From: Clostridiales bacterium DTU073
Lineage (GTDB): Bacteria; Bacillota; Peptococcia; DRI-13; DTU073
DNA: 33,217 bases
Assembly (NCBI GenBank): GCA_001512665.1
Contig: LFSF01000029.1
Coordinates: 1 to 33,217, forward strand
Reading direction: 5' to 3'
The notes under the pieces are model-generated. The model searched no databases, was not told the origin of the DNA, and saw only the letters and a list, made by a program, of their open reading frames with translations. Below, piece after piece: positions 1-7,961 of the stretch (positions within the stretch are counted from its first letter, which is position 1; each line of letters opens with the position of its first letter). The translations under genes were made by a program, and so were the position numbers.

Positions 1-22
1 TGGGAGAGTATGTCGTTGCCAG
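1..22 (+). rRNA. rrf: 5S rRNA, 3' end only
   Basis: The first bases match the conserved 3' tail of bacterial 5S rRNA (a GGGAGAGTA stretch followed by GTCGTTGCCAG). The 5' part lies outside the window. A terminator follows within 20 bases, as expected at the end of an rRNA operon. Only about 22 bases are available, so the call rests on this short match and its position. Confidence 0.75.
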
Positions 23-41
23 TAATTATTTTTTTAAAAAG

Positions 42-72
42 CAGCTTCGTTTTAGGATGAAGCTGTTTTTTT
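42..72 (+). terminator. Terminator of the rRNA operon
   Basis: A 9-bp stem (42-50 with 57-65, one G-U pair) with a 6-base loop is followed by seven T residues at 66-72. This is a typical Rho-independent terminator directly after the 5S rRNA tail. Confidence 0.85.
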
Positions 73-157
73 AATTTAAGTATTGCATTATGTGAAAATA
101 AACGTTAAAATGAAAAATGTAGTTTTTTTGTACTATTATGTATTTTTGTAAAATTTA
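73..157. other. AT-rich gap, first part of the 73-356 intergenic region
   Basis: Between the rRNA terminator and the first gene lie about 280 very AT-rich bases without a credible coding region. The second part holds a candidate promoter (158-186) and a terminator-like hairpin (276-297), listed separately. In 73-157 I see no gene, RNA or repeat. Confidence 0.5.
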
Positions 158-186
158 TTGAAGGAATATTTTGATTTGATTAGAAT
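158..186 (+). promoter_or_regulatory. Candidate sigma-A promoter for the unknown gene pair
   Basis: TTGAAG at 158-163 and TAGAAT at 181-186 are separated by 17 bases, close to the sigma-A consensus. It would start a leader of about 165 bases before the first unknown gene. The region is so AT-rich that a chance match is quite possible. Confidence 0.35.
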
Positions 187-275
187 TTTGCTTAAAGATA
201 TTTGTTAAACAGCCATAAAATTATTAGAATATTAGACTATTTAATCAAATTTTCAACATACAATAGCACAGTCTT

Positions 276-297
276 AAAAAGCTTGATTAGCTTTTTT
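276..297 (+). terminator. Small terminator-like hairpin in the leader (possible attenuator)
   Basis: An 8-bp stem (276-283 with 289-296) with a 5-base loop ends in a run of T. It has only two G-C pairs, so it is weak. It lies between the candidate promoter at 158-186 and the start codon at 357, so it could be an attenuator, a small-RNA end or chance. Confidence 0.3.
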
Positions 298-356
298 GTG
301 GGTAAAAAGCAGATATAAATAATTATTAAAGTATATCTTTAGAAAGGTGGAGACGA

Positions 357-1283
357 ATGTTAAAACAAATGTATAATGCTGAATTAAACAAATTGCAAAA
401 AAAAATAGAGGACGAAATTATGGAAACGTTTTATTGTTGGGAATTATTGGATGAACATGGGGCATTGGTTAAAAAAGAAGATATTTATAAATTAGCCATT
501 ATGGAAGATAGAATGAGGTATTATGAGGAAAAGGGAATATTGGTTTATGATGAAAACGTCCCGATATTGGAAAGAATAACAGATGATTCAAGATTAGGAA
601 ATGATTTGCCAGAAGCTCCCTTAAGAATAAGTTATATGAGACATCCGGAATTTCCGCGTTATAATGTAACTCCTGAAGATTGGAGAGAATTTAGACTTAG
701 TTTTGATAAAGAATCTTTTCTTTTTAGAATGACGTTGCCATTGAGAAATGCTGCTCTAAAGGAAAAAATTGAAAAAGAAACCGCTCTGATGGAAAAGTTA
801 TTTCTAGAAGGTGATCGTAGTAATACTGATAAATGTATGGACGAATATATGCTTACAAAAAGTATGGAAATACTGGCGCCTTTAATTAAAGAACGTGAAG
901 AATTGTATGAAATAATTCGGAGAGAAATGGGGTTTGATTATCATGATTTAATGAGGTTGAGAGAGCTTGAAAAAATGCGGGACAAACTGTTGGAACTGGA
1001 GTCAAATAAAGAAAGATTAGAATTTTTAGAGAGATATGAACAATATAGGCCTGAGATATTTAAAGAATTTGAAGAATCAAGGAAAGAGATAGATTATATG
1101 TTATCCAGGTTAGAGCAATGTAATGACAACAATAAAAATAAAAATAATGATAAAGTATTCGATATACAACACTTTCTTGAGAATGTTAAGAATAATACAA
1201 TATTCAAAGATGATAGAGATAAAAAAGAAAAGGTCCCGGTTGAAAGGCCCAAAATTCCGGCATCCCCTTGGGGAAGATTTTAG
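357..1283 (+). CDS. Protein of unknown function, first of a tandem paralogous pair
   Basis: I do not recognise this 308-residue protein. It is rich in Lys and Glu, looks mostly helical and probably forms coiled coils at about 130-255, with no signal peptide or membrane segment, so it is likely cytoplasmic. A strong ribosome site (AAAGGTGG, 343-350) sets the ATG start. It shares three blocks with the next gene: LRISYMRHP (89-97), FRLSFDKESF (112-121) and a short C-terminal motif, KVFDIQHFLENV (266-277). That motif follows an Asn/Lys-rich linker and precedes a charged, Pro-containing tail ending in PWGRF, so it may be a docking peptide. The 25-base gap to the paralogue implies one transcript. 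No function is inferred. Confidence 0.8.
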   Translation: MLKQMYNAELNKLQKKIEDEIMETFYCWELLDEHGALVKKEDIYKLAIMEDRMRYYEEKGILVYDENVPILERITDDSRLGNDLPEAPLRISYMRHPEFPRYNVTPEDWREFRLSFDKESFLFRMTLPLRNAALKEKIEKETALMEKLFLEGDRSNTDKCMDEYMLTKSMEILAPLIKEREELYEIIRREMGFDYHDLMRLRELEKMRDKLLELESNKERLEFLERYEQYRPEIFKEFEESRKEIDYMLSRLEQCNDNNKNKNNDKVFDIQHFLENVKNNTIFKDDRDKKEKVPVERPKIPASPWGRF

Positions 1284-1308
1284 GTAAGAATTAAAAGGAG
1301 TTGATAAA

Positions 1309-2343
1309 ATGGATATTAATGCAAAAAAGCTTGAAAGAAAAATTAAGCAAGACCTTTCCAGATGGGAGAAATTATGGCATAAAGTTGACTATCATGGAAA
1401 AAAGGTTACGGATCAGGAGGTTAATGAATTAAATATTCTTAATCAATATATAGCTGATTACAAGAGACAGGGTAAATTGGAGGACATTTCCGATAAGTGG
1501 ATCGTTGGCAGGTACTTACATAAAATAAAAGAAGTATTTGCAAGAAGAAATATGGATGTTGATACCTTAAAAGTGAGTTATATGGAACGACCTATGCTTG
1601 ATCGTGAATTATATGAGCAAGATGGAATAAATGAGGATGATTTGCGGGTTTTGAGGTTATCCTACCAAGGTAATTCTTTCATTATTGGACCAATACTGCA
1701 TAGAATTAAAAATTGGCGTTTCGAGAGGAAGGTCAACAAAGAGTTTGCGCTAGTTAAGGATATCTATGATCGATATTACGTAAATAAATATGATCGCAGC
1801 TTTAATAATAGAATGATTGAAAACTGTATGGAAAATCTTGAACCGCTGCTTGCTAAGCGGCTTGAAATTAAGGAAATAATTAACCGCAATGGGAAATGGC
1901 ATATAGCAGTAACGTATTTCAAACCTCCTCTTATTCCTATACCGATTCCTATTTTATACCCTAAAAGGCATCAGGTTCCCGTAGATGAAAAAGATATTAG
2001 TGACTTGGCCGAACTTAATGTAATTCGCAATGGGATTGTTCAGCCCAACTCCTTGGAAGAGAGAAAATATTTTATGAATATGTATGATGATCTTTATAAG
2101 GATGAACTAACATGGAGGGCGAGAGAGCTTGGCATCGAAATGGAAAATGATCGTCATCAAAAAGTAAATGACAGTCCGGAAAAAGTAAACGATGGTGGTA
2201 AGATTTATAATTTACAGGCATTTATGGACGGAGTAGAGGAAGAAAAAAGAGCTAAGCAAGAGGAAAAAGCAGCCACTAATACTAATGAAAAAGCGGAGAA
2301 TTCAAGGAACCAGTCTGAAAAGATAGCTGGCATGGATAGATAA
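1309..2343 (+). CDS. Protein of unknown function, second of a tandem paralogous pair
   Basis: This 344-residue protein is a diverged paralogue of its upstream neighbour. Matching blocks are LKVSYMERP (87-95), LRLSYQGNSF (115-124), a Glu/Leu-rich helix around 140-190 that includes NLEPLLAKR, and a C-terminal KIYNLQAFMDGV (298-309). Unlike the first copy it carries a proline-rich stretch at about 206-224 (PPLIPIPIPILYP), which could be a loop or a partner-binding segment. The last 35 residues are charged and probably disordered. There is no signal peptide and no clear membrane helix. A ribosome site (AAGGAG) precedes the ATG, and the gene ends at a strong terminator. The family is unknown to me; duplication followed by divergence is the only firm conclusion. 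Confidence 0.8.
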   Translation: MDINAKKLERKIKQDLSRWEKLWHKVDYHGKKVTDQEVNELNILNQYIADYKRQGKLEDISDKWIVGRYLHKIKEVFARRNMDVDTLKVSYMERPMLDRELYEQDGINEDDLRVLRLSYQGNSFIIGPILHRIKNWRFERKVNKEFALVKDIYDRYYVNKYDRSFNNRMIENCMENLEPLLAKRLEIKEIINRNGKWHIAVTYFKPPLIPIPIPILYPKRHQVPVDEKDISDLAELNVIRNGIVQPNSLEERKYFMNMYDDLYKDELTWRARELGIEMENDRHQKVNDSPEKVNDGGKIYNLQAFMDGVEEEKRAKQEEKAATNTNEKAENSRNQSEKIAGMDR

Positions 2344-2361
2344 GTTAATTAATTGCTTTTT

Positions 2362-2404
2362 AAGTATAAGCTCCCCTTTTATACGGGGAGCTTATACTTT
2401 TTAT
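2362..2404 (+). terminator. Strong Rho-independent terminator
   Basis: A perfect 15-bp stem (2362-2376 with 2385-2399) with an 8-base loop is followed by T-rich sequence. It closes the unknown gene pair and separates it from the cell-wall gene downstream. Confidence 0.9.
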
Positions 2405-2452
2405 TGTAGTGTTTGTTTTTTATTCTCTATAATATAATAGTATTAGTAAAAT

Positions 2453-2481
2453 TTGACAAAAGGAAAGAAATAGAGGAAAAT
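2453..2481 (+). promoter_or_regulatory. Candidate promoter of the 3D-domain gene
   Basis: A perfect -35 box TTGACA (2453-2458) is followed after 17 bases by GAAAAT (2476-2481), a weak -10. A TATAAT at 2428-2433 with a poor -35 is an alternative just upstream. The segment lies between a terminator and the gene start, where a promoter is expected. Confidence 0.4.
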
Positions 2482-2524
2482 AATATTTGTTTGTTGAATG
2501 TATAGTTTTATGGAGGTGCGAAGT

Positions 2525-3373
2525 GTGAAAAAGCATAAAAATTTTCTTCAGTTTATCACTCTTGTTATTCTGGTGCTTGCCTTCCTGATAGTTGCAGTAC
2601 CCCAAGAGAAGATTTCTGAAGAAAAGCATGCCTTTAGAACAATACAGCAAAGCAGCAATTTAATAAATCAAAGAGTTTTCCTAATAAATGTTGATGGTCA
2701 GGAAGTATTCGTGAGGACAGATAAAGAAACAGTCGCGGATATTCTTGCTGAAGCTCCGGTTGTCATAAATCCTGATGATAAAACCCTTCCTGCTCTTGAG
2801 GCAATTGCTGAAGAAAAAATTCAGGTCATTCGTGTTACTAAAAAAAGGGTAGAGGAAAAAAGTATGCTTGCTTATAGTACGGAAGAAAGACCTTCCGAAG
2901 AACTTTTTAAGGGAGAAACACGGATTTTGCAAAAAGGGGAAAAGGGCATAGAAAAAAGCATTTATGAAATAATTTTAGAGGATGGGAAAGAGGTCGCCCG
3001 CAATTTTGTAGAGAAGGTTTTAGTTAAAGAACCGGTTACTCAGATTGTAGCTATGGGGACTCGGCAAGTAGTTTCCAGAGGTGGGAATACTTTGGAGTTT
3101 ACAGAAGCTCGTACGATGACAGCGACCGCTTATACACATACAGGGAATAAGACCTATACCGGTGTTTGGCCAAGTGTTGGTACTGTTGCTGTAGATCCTA
3201 AAGTTATTCCTCTAGGTACAAGGTTGTATATTGATGGATACGGATATGGCACAGCGATGGATATAGGAAGTAGTATTAAAGGAAATCGTATTGACGTTTT
3301 TATGGATACAAAAGAAGAAGCACTGCGTTGGGGGCGACGTCAGGTAAAGGTATTTGTTTTATCTAATAAGTAA
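2525..3373 (+). CDS. G5 and 3D domain cell-wall protein (YabE-like)
   Basis: The 282-residue product resembles YabE-type proteins, wall-acting factors related to resuscitation-promoting factors. It has an N-terminal membrane anchor or signal (about 8-27), one DUF348-like ubiquitin-fold segment (VFLINVDGQEVFVRTDK), a G5 domain, and a C-terminal 3D domain with its three conserved aspartates (AVDPKVIPLGT, AMDIGSS, GNRIDVF). The 3D fold is shared with lytic transglycosylases, so peptidoglycan cleavage outside the membrane is likely. I chose the GTG start at 2525 because GGAGGTG lies at 2512-2518 with a 6-base spacer; the upstream ATG at 2498 has no such site. B. subtilis YabE carries more DUF348 copies, so this is a short version. 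Confidence 0.85.
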   Translation: MKKHKNFLQFITLVILVLAFLIVAVPQEKISEEKHAFRTIQQSSNLINQRVFLINVDGQEVFVRTDKETVADILAEAPVVINPDDKTLPALEAIAEEKIQVIRVTKKRVEEKSMLAYSTEERPSEELFKGETRILQKGEKGIEKSIYEIILEDGKEVARNFVEKVLVKEPVTQIVAMGTRQVVSRGGNTLEFTEARTMTATAYTHTGNKTYTGVWPSVGTVAVDPKVIPLGTRLYIDGYGYGTAMDIGSSIKGNRIDVFMDTKEEALRWGRRQVKVFVLSNK

Positions 3374-3432
3374 TAGCAGACAAGTGATTTGTTTTACCCT
3401 CTAAAATATGATAAGATTATATAAGAAGTTTT

Positions 3433-3456
3433 AGCACAGGTAACACCTGTGCTTTT
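3433..3456 (+). terminator. Terminator after the 3D-domain gene
   Basis: GCACAGGT (3434-3441) pairs perfectly with ACCTGTGC (3445-3452) around a 3-base loop, followed by TTTTC. Flanking ATAAGAA and TTCTTAT can extend the stem. Confidence 0.75.
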
Positions 3457-3487
3457 CTTATAAGAATGACAGGAGGAGGTAGTTGTT

Positions 3488-4246
3488 ATGGCCGGACACT
3501 CTAAATGGGCTAATATTAAACACAAAAAAGGTAAACAAGATGCAATCAAAGGGAAGTTGTTTACTAAAGTTGGCAGAGAGTTAATTGTTGCTGCGAGAAT
3601 GGGCGGAGGCAATCCCGATACCAACTTCCGTCTTAAAGTAGCTATTCAGAAAGCTAAATCCGTTAATATGCCTAATGATAATATTCAAAGAGCTATTCAA
3701 AAAGGGATCGGAGCAACAGATAGTGATAATTTTGAAGAATTAACATATGAAGGTTATGGACCAGGTGGGTCTGCGATTATGATTAATGTGCTTACAGACA
3801 ATCGGAACAGGACAGCCGGTGAAATCAGGCATATTTTTTCTAAGAATGGTGGAAATATGGGTGAAACCGGATGTGTTAGTTGGATGTTTAAACAGAAAGG
3901 TCTGCTTGTATTAAATCGTGAAGACATAAAAATAAGTGAGGATGATTTAATCCTTTTGGCTTTGGATAAAGGGGCTGAGGATGTTAATTTTGATGATGAT
4001 GAAGAAATAGAAATTTATACTGATCCTAGTGATTTCCAAAATGTTAAGGAAGGGTTGGAAGAAGAAGGATTGGAATTCGCCAGTGCTGAAATTTCTATGA
4101 TCCCTGATACTACTGTGCAAATTACTGATCCTGAACAGGCCAGATTGCTTTTACGTTTGCTTAATACTTTAGAAGAACATGATGATGTGCAAAACACCTT
4201 TACTAATTTAGAAATACCGGAAGAGATTATGGAAAAACTAGAGTAA
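3488..4246 (+). CDS. yebC: YebC/TACO1 family protein
   Basis: The 252-residue protein has the hallmark YebC N-terminus (MAGHSKWANIKHKKG) and the usual family length. Other conserved parts are the Lys-rich first domain with NMPNDNIQRAI, the EGYGPGGSAI block and the C-terminal DDVQNTFTNLEIP segment. Family members act in the cytoplasm. They have been described as transcriptional regulators, notably next to ruvC, and more recently as factors that help ribosomes through difficult sequences such as polyproline. A very strong site (AGGAGGAGGT) sits 7 bases before the ATG. It is separated from ruvC by a terminator, so the pair is adjacent but probably not obligately co-transcribed. Confidence 0.95.
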   Translation: MAGHSKWANIKHKKGKQDAIKGKLFTKVGRELIVAARMGGGNPDTNFRLKVAIQKAKSVNMPNDNIQRAIQKGIGATDSDNFEELTYEGYGPGGSAIMINVLTDNRNRTAGEIRHIFSKNGGNMGETGCVSWMFKQKGLLVLNREDIKISEDDLILLALDKGAEDVNFDDDEEIEIYTDPSDFQNVKEGLEEEGLEFASAEISMIPDTTVQITDPEQARLLLRLLNTLEEHDDVQNTFTNLEIPEEIMEKLE

Positions 4247-4298
4247 ATTCATCTACAATTTCAAAGAGTATTAAAAGAATATTATAATACCATTATTA

Positions 4299-4320
4299 CC
4301 CGCCTTCTGGCGGGCTTTTT
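4299..4320 (+). terminator. Terminator after yebC
   Basis: CCCGCC (4299-4304) pairs with GGCGGG (4309-4314) around TTCT, followed by CTTTTT. It is a compact GC-rich terminator between yebC and ruvC. Confidence 0.85.
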
Positions 4321-4374
4321 GTAACAGCAGGATTATCAGTTGTTGTAGAGAAATATAGTAACGGGGTGAAAAGA

Positions 4375-4878
4375 TTGATTATTTTAGGGATAGACCCAGG
4401 TATAGCAATTACCGGCTATGGGGTAATCAAAACACAGGGTAATAGTTTTAAAATATTAGAGTATGGTGTAATTCGCAGTAGTAAACAAATGGAGACAGCG
4501 AAACGTCTACAGGAGATTTATCAAGGTGTTAGTCAAATAATTGATCTTTATAAACCCGAAACTATGGCTATTGAGGAATTGTTTTTTAATAAGAATGCAA
4601 AAACAGCTCTGATAGTAGGTCAGGCTCGTGGCGTAGCAATGTTAGCGGCGTGTCAGCGGGGGGTTTCAGTTTATGAATATACTCCTCTGCAAGTAAAGCA
4701 GGCTGTTGTAGGCTATGGGAGGGCAGAAAAGCAACAGGTTCAGTTCATGATTAAAGCAATTCTAAATTTACAAGAGATTCCGCGACCTGATGACGCTGCT
4801 GATGCACTGGCTATTGCTGTTTGTCATGGTCACTATTGTACTTCTGGACTATCGGGAAGGAGCGAGAGTGTTGATTGA
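4375..4878 (+). CDS. ruvC: Holliday junction endonuclease RuvC
   Basis: RuvC cuts Holliday junctions after RuvAB branch migration. The 167-residue protein shows the acidic active site of the RNase H fold: ILGIDPG near the N-terminus, AIEELFF in the middle and [14 protein letters not shown] near the C-terminus. I place the start at TTG 4375, because GGGGTGA (4363-4369) stands five bases before it and the protein then begins MIILGIDPG as in relatives; a GTG at 4366 lies inside that site. The gene overlaps the start of ruvA by 8 bases, consistent with translational coupling. Confidence 0.95.
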   Translation: MIILGIDPGIAITGYGVIKTQGNSFKILEYGVIRSSKQMETAKRLQEIYQGVSQIIDLYKPETMAIEELFFNKNAKTALIVGQARGVAMLAACQRGVSVYEYTPLQVKQAVVGYGRAEKQQVQFMIKAILNLQEIPRPDDAADALAIAVCHGHYCTSGLSGRSESVD

Positions 4879-5473
4879 ATTTATCCAGGGTGAATTACAA
4901 ATAAAGGGCCCTAATTATATTGTTATTCAAGTAGGTGGAATTGGGTATAGATTGTTTACTTCTTCCTTTACGCTTGCTAAACTGCCGCCTGTTAAAGAGG
5001 AAGTAACAGTTTTTACTTATTTACATGTTCGAGAAGATGAATTAAGCTTATATGGGTTTTTATCTAATGAAGAAAAAAAGATTTTTGTTACGCTTTTACA
5101 GGTTTCAGGAATTGGACCAAAGCTGGCTTTGGCTATTTTGTCACACTTATCAGGTTCTGAGCTGTGTAGAGCAATTGTACATGGTGATACCCAAACCTTG
5201 TTGACTATTCCGGGTGTTGGGAAGAAGACTGCGGGAAGAATAGTGCTCGAGTTAAAGGATAAATTACAGAAAGAAGTTCTCCCGGAAGAGGAACTTTCAG
5301 AAATAGGGTCGGTGACAATGAATACTGATGCACGTAGTGAGGCTATTTCTGCTTTATTAGCTTTAGGTTATAGTGTAGCGGAAGCACAAAAAGCTGTTCC
5401 TGTTAGCAAAGAGGGGCAGGATTATTCTGTAGAAGATTTGATCCGGATGGCCTTGAAGCAGATAGGGAAATAA
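4871..5473 (+). CDS. ruvA: Holliday junction branch-migration subunit RuvA
   Basis: RuvA binds four-way junctions and loads the RuvB motor. At about 200 residues it has the usual length, with an N-terminal OB fold (starting MIEFIQGEL), a helix-hairpin-helix region ([16 protein letters not shown], then [16 protein letters not shown]) and a small C-terminal domain that contacts RuvB ([13 protein letters not shown]). The start is TTG 4871 or GTG 4868, both a suitable distance from AAGGAG at 4857-4862. I prefer the first since the family normally begins Met-Ile. It overlaps the ruvC stop and is followed by ruvB. Confidence 0.95.
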   Translation: MIEFIQGELQIKGPNYIVIQVGGIGYRLFTSSFTLAKLPPVKEEVTVFTYLHVREDELSLYGFLSNEEKKIFVTLLQVSGIGPKLALAILSHLSGSELCRAIVHGDTQTLLTIPGVGKKTAGRIVLELKDKLQKEVLPEEELSEIGSVTMNTDARSEAISALLALGYSVAEAQKAVPVSKEGQDYSVEDLIRMALKQIGK

Positions 5474-5527
5474 TATCGGCAATAATTAAAGGAATTATAA
5501 ACTGGGAGAATAAACGGGGGAAAGCAA

Positions 5528-6568
5528 ATGAGTGAGGAGAGAATTGTATCACCGAGTTTGATTAGGGAAGAAAAAGAGGAATTAAATATACGTCCTACAT
5601 CTCTGGATGAATATATTGGGCAGGATAAGATTAAAGAGAATCTACGTGTTTTTATTACGGCGGCTAAGCAGAGAAAGGAAGCGTTAGATCACGTTCTTCT
5701 TTATGGTCCGCCAGGTTTAGGCAAAACAACTTTAGCTAATATTATTGCCAATGAAATGCAGGCGCAAATCCGGGCTACATCCGGTCCGGCCATTGAAAGA
5801 CCTGGAGATTTGGCGGCGATTTTGACTAATTTACAACCGCATGATGTTTTGTTTATTGATGAGATCCATCGTTTAAATCGAACTGTGGAAGAAATTCTTT
5901 ATCCGGCGATGGAGGATTTTTGTTTAGATATTATTATCGGGAAAGGACCGAGTGCACGTTCGATTCGTTTGGATTTACCTCCTTTTACTTTAGTGGGAGC
6001 AACAACCAGGGCCGGTAATTTAACGGCTCCGCTGCGTGACCGGTTTGGGGTAGTAGGCCGTTTAGAGTTTTATAATACCGAAGACTTGGTAATCATTGTG
6101 GAAAGGGCGGCAAATATTCTTAATGTCACTATTAATCGGGAAGGCGCTGTGGAAATAGGGAAAAGGTCACGAGGCACACCGCGTATTGCCAATCGTTTAT
6201 TAAAAAGGGTGCGTGATTTTGCTCAGGTTGAAGGTTGTAAGATTATAGACAGAGAGGTAGCAGATAAGGCATTAAATTTGTTAGAAGTGGATCAACTGGG
6301 TTTAGATGCTATAGATCGTAAAATGTTACAAATTATTATTGAGAAATTTGGGGGAGGCCCTGTGGGGGTGGAAACTTTAGCTGCTTCCATTAGTGAGGAA
6401 ACCAGTACCATCGAAGATGTTTATGAGCCATATTTACTGCAGTTAGGGTTTATTCAGAGAACGCCCCGGGGTAGAATGGCTACACCTTTAGCCTATCAGC
6501 ATTTGGGGATACCGTATGTTACCGATAACCAGGAAGAAAAAGAAGAAGAACAGTCAACTTTGTGGTAG
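5528..6568 (+). CDS. ruvB: Holliday junction DNA helicase RuvB
   Basis: RuvB is the AAA+ motor that drives branch migration with RuvA. The 346 residues include the [11 protein letters not shown] start motif, Walker [10 protein letters not shown], Walker [10 protein letters not shown], sensor [19 protein letters not shown], the arginine-finger region and a C-terminal winged helix ending with RTPRGRMAT. Its length matches the family. A G-rich ribosome site (GGGGG at 5516-5520) precedes the ATG by seven bases. It is the last of the ruvCAB set, and queH begins 34 bases after its stop. Confidence 0.97.
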   Translation: MSEERIVSPSLIREEKEELNIRPTSLDEYIGQDKIKENLRVFITAAKQRKEALDHVLLYGPPGLGKTTLANIIANEMQAQIRATSGPAIERPGDLAAILTNLQPHDVLFIDEIHRLNRTVEEILYPAMEDFCLDIIIGKGPSARSIRLDLPPFTLVGATTRAGNLTAPLRDRFGVVGRLEFYNTEDLVIIVERAANILNVTINREGAVEIGKRSRGTPRIANRLLKRVRDFAQVEGCKIIDREVADKALNLLEVDQLGLDAIDRKMLQIIIEKFGGGPVGVETLAASISEETSTIEDVYEPYLLQLGFIQRTPRGRMATPLAYQHLGIPYVTDNQEEKEEEQSTLW

Positions 6569-6602
6569 AATGAGTGAACAAGCAATCAAGGGGAGAAAGT
6601 TA

Positions 6603-7148
6603 ATGAAAATTTTATTACATGTATGTTGTGGACCGTGTAGTATTTATCCTATCGACAGTTTACGTAAAGCAGGGCATGAAATCAGGGGGTATTTTTATAA
6701 TCCCAATATCCATCCCTTTACGGAGTTTAAGAAAAGACTGGATACATTTACGGAATATGCTCAAAAAATCGATCTTCCGGTAATTGTGGATGAGCAGTAT
6801 GAATTGGAAAACTTTTTACGCGGCGTAGTTTTCCGCGAAGGTGAACGCTGCCGCATTTGTTATAGTATACGTTTGCAAAAAGCTGCACAAATCGCCAGGA
6901 AAGGGAAATTTGATGCTTTTACAACTACGCTTTTAGTTAGCCCTTTTCAGAAACACGAATTGATTAAAGAAATAGCTACTTCTGTTTCCCAAGAAACCGG
7001 AGTACCTTTTTTTTATCAGGATTTTCGTACTGGATTTAAAGAAGGCGTAATGCAATCAAAAGAGGAAAAGATGTATCGACAGCAGTATTGCGGGTGTGTT
7101 TTTAGTGAGAAGGAGAGGTATGCGCAAGTTAAAAAGAGTAAAAAATGA
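6603..7148 (+). CDS. queH: Epoxyqueuosine reductase QueH
   Basis: QueH performs the last step of queuosine synthesis in tRNA, reducing epoxyqueuosine, and is a non-homologous replacement for the cobalamin enzyme QueG. The 181-residue protein has the characteristic cysteines: HVCCGPC at 6-12, GERCRICY in the middle and YCGC near the C-terminus, thought to hold a 4Fe-4S cluster and a further metal site. The start is ATG 6603, seven bases after AAGGGGAG; an in-frame ATG at 6570 lacks a ribosome site. It lies just behind ruvB and upstream of queA and tgt of the same pathway, separated from them by sigI, rsgI and a SpoIID-like gene. Confidence 0.9.
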   Translation: MKILLHVCCGPCSIYPIDSLRKAGHEIRGYFYNPNIHPFTEFKKRLDTFTEYAQKIDLPVIVDEQYELENFLRGVVFREGERCRICYSIRLQKAAQIARKGKFDAFTTTLLVSPFQKHELIKEIATSVSQETGVPFFYQDFRTGFKEGVMQSKEEKMYRQQYCGCVFSEKERYAQVKKSKK

Positions 7149-7161
7149 GATTTAATTTTGG

Positions 7162-7193
7162 AAACCCCCATAAAGTTTGGACTTGGAATCGAA
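7162..7193 (+). promoter_or_regulatory. Candidate SigI-type autoregulatory promoter
   Basis: AAACCCCCA (7162-7170) and CGAA (7190-7193) resemble the C-rich -35 and CGAA -10 elements reported for SigI-dependent promoters, which usually precede sigI itself. The gap of 20 bases between the C run and CGAA looks longer than typical. A weak sigma-A alternative is TTGGAC at 7177 with TATAAA at 7197, only 14 bases apart. Confidence 0.4.
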
Positions 7194-7220
7194 TTCTATA
7201 AATAGATGTGAGGGGTGATA

Positions 7221-7955
7221 GTGTTGGACTTAGATATCGACCGCGGTATTCTTCTAGTCCAGCAGGGGGAGGAAGACGCGAGAGAGGGTCTGATCAAAAA
7301 ATATCTTCCTTTTATTCTTAAGGTGACGGCGCGTACTTGTAAGCGGTTTGTTTATTTGGAAGATGATGATGAGGTCAGTATAGCTTTAATGGCTTTTAAT
7401 GAGGCCTTGACTAAATATAATGTAAACCAAAAGACTTCATTTTTTTCTTTTGCGGAGCTGGTAATCAGAAATCGTTTAATTGACTATTTTCGTCAAATGG
7501 AACAAGGTACACAGGATATCCCGTGGTCTTCCTTGTCCCGAGAGGAAGATGAGCAAGATTCTTTTACTGCTCCGATAGATAAATTAACTTGGCAAAAAGC
7601 AGTTGATCAACATTATGAACAAGAAATAGCTGAAATGCGGCGTGAGGAGATAAGGGAATATTCGGAGAAATTAAAGGAGTTTGGGATAGAGTTTAAAGAT
7701 TTAGTTAAAGAATCTCCCAAACATCAGGATGCCAGAATATCGGCCTATCAGGTGGCGAAGCTGATTTTTGAAAAAGAAAGTTATCGTGAATATTTATTAA
7801 GAACAAAAACGCTTCCTTTAAAAAATTTGGAACATGAGGTACAGGTCAGTCGTAAAACGTTAGAAAGACGACGAAAATATATCATAGCTTTGGTAATTAT
7901 TTTTGGGGGAGAATTTTATTTTCTGCAAGATTATTTGGAAGGATTGGAGGGTTGA
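7221..7955 (+). CDS. sigI: RNA polymerase sigma factor SigI
   Basis: This 244-residue protein is a sigma-70 family factor of the SigI type, known from heat and envelope stress in Bacillus and polysaccharide sensing in cellulolytic clostridia. Region 2 is visible (LIKKYLPFILKV, then TSFFSFAELVIRNRLIDYFRQ), followed by the SigI-specific C-terminal domain with a helix-turn-helix at VSRKTLERRRKYIIALVII. There is no ordinary region 4. GAGGGG at 7210-7215 supports GTG 7221, while TTG 7224 is also possible. rsgI follows after 6 bases, the normal sigma/anti-sigma arrangement. It probably controls its own operon through the C-rich promoter at 7162-7193. Confidence 0.9.
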   Translation: MLDLDIDRGILLVQQGEEDAREGLIKKYLPFILKVTARTCKRFVYLEDDDEVSIALMAFNEALTKYNVNQKTSFFSFAELVIRNRLIDYFRQMEQGTQDIPWSSLSREEDEQDSFTAPIDKLTWQKAVDQHYEQEIAEMRREEIREYSEKLKEFGIEFKDLVKESPKHQDARISAYQVAKLIFEKESYREYLLRTKTLPLKNLEHEVQVSRKTLERRRKYIIALVIIFGGEFYFLQDYLEGLEG

Positions 7956-7961
7956 AGCATA

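Noticed and set aside
357-2343. Unknown gene pair as a toxin-antitoxin or phage-defence module
   Set aside because: Both genes are similar in size and homologous to each other, with no nuclease, kinase or DNA-binding motif visible.
3389-3417. Promoter-like TTGTTT-17-TAAGAT upstream of yebC
   Set aside because: It stands directly in front of the hairpin at 3433-3456. It could drive yebC with a 5' hairpin, but the evidence is too weak to list as a feature.
4260-4288. Promoter-like TTCAAA-17-TATAAT upstream of ruvC
   Set aside because: The yebC terminator (4299-4320) lies right after the predicted start, so such a promoter would end at once; probably chance in AT-rich DNA.
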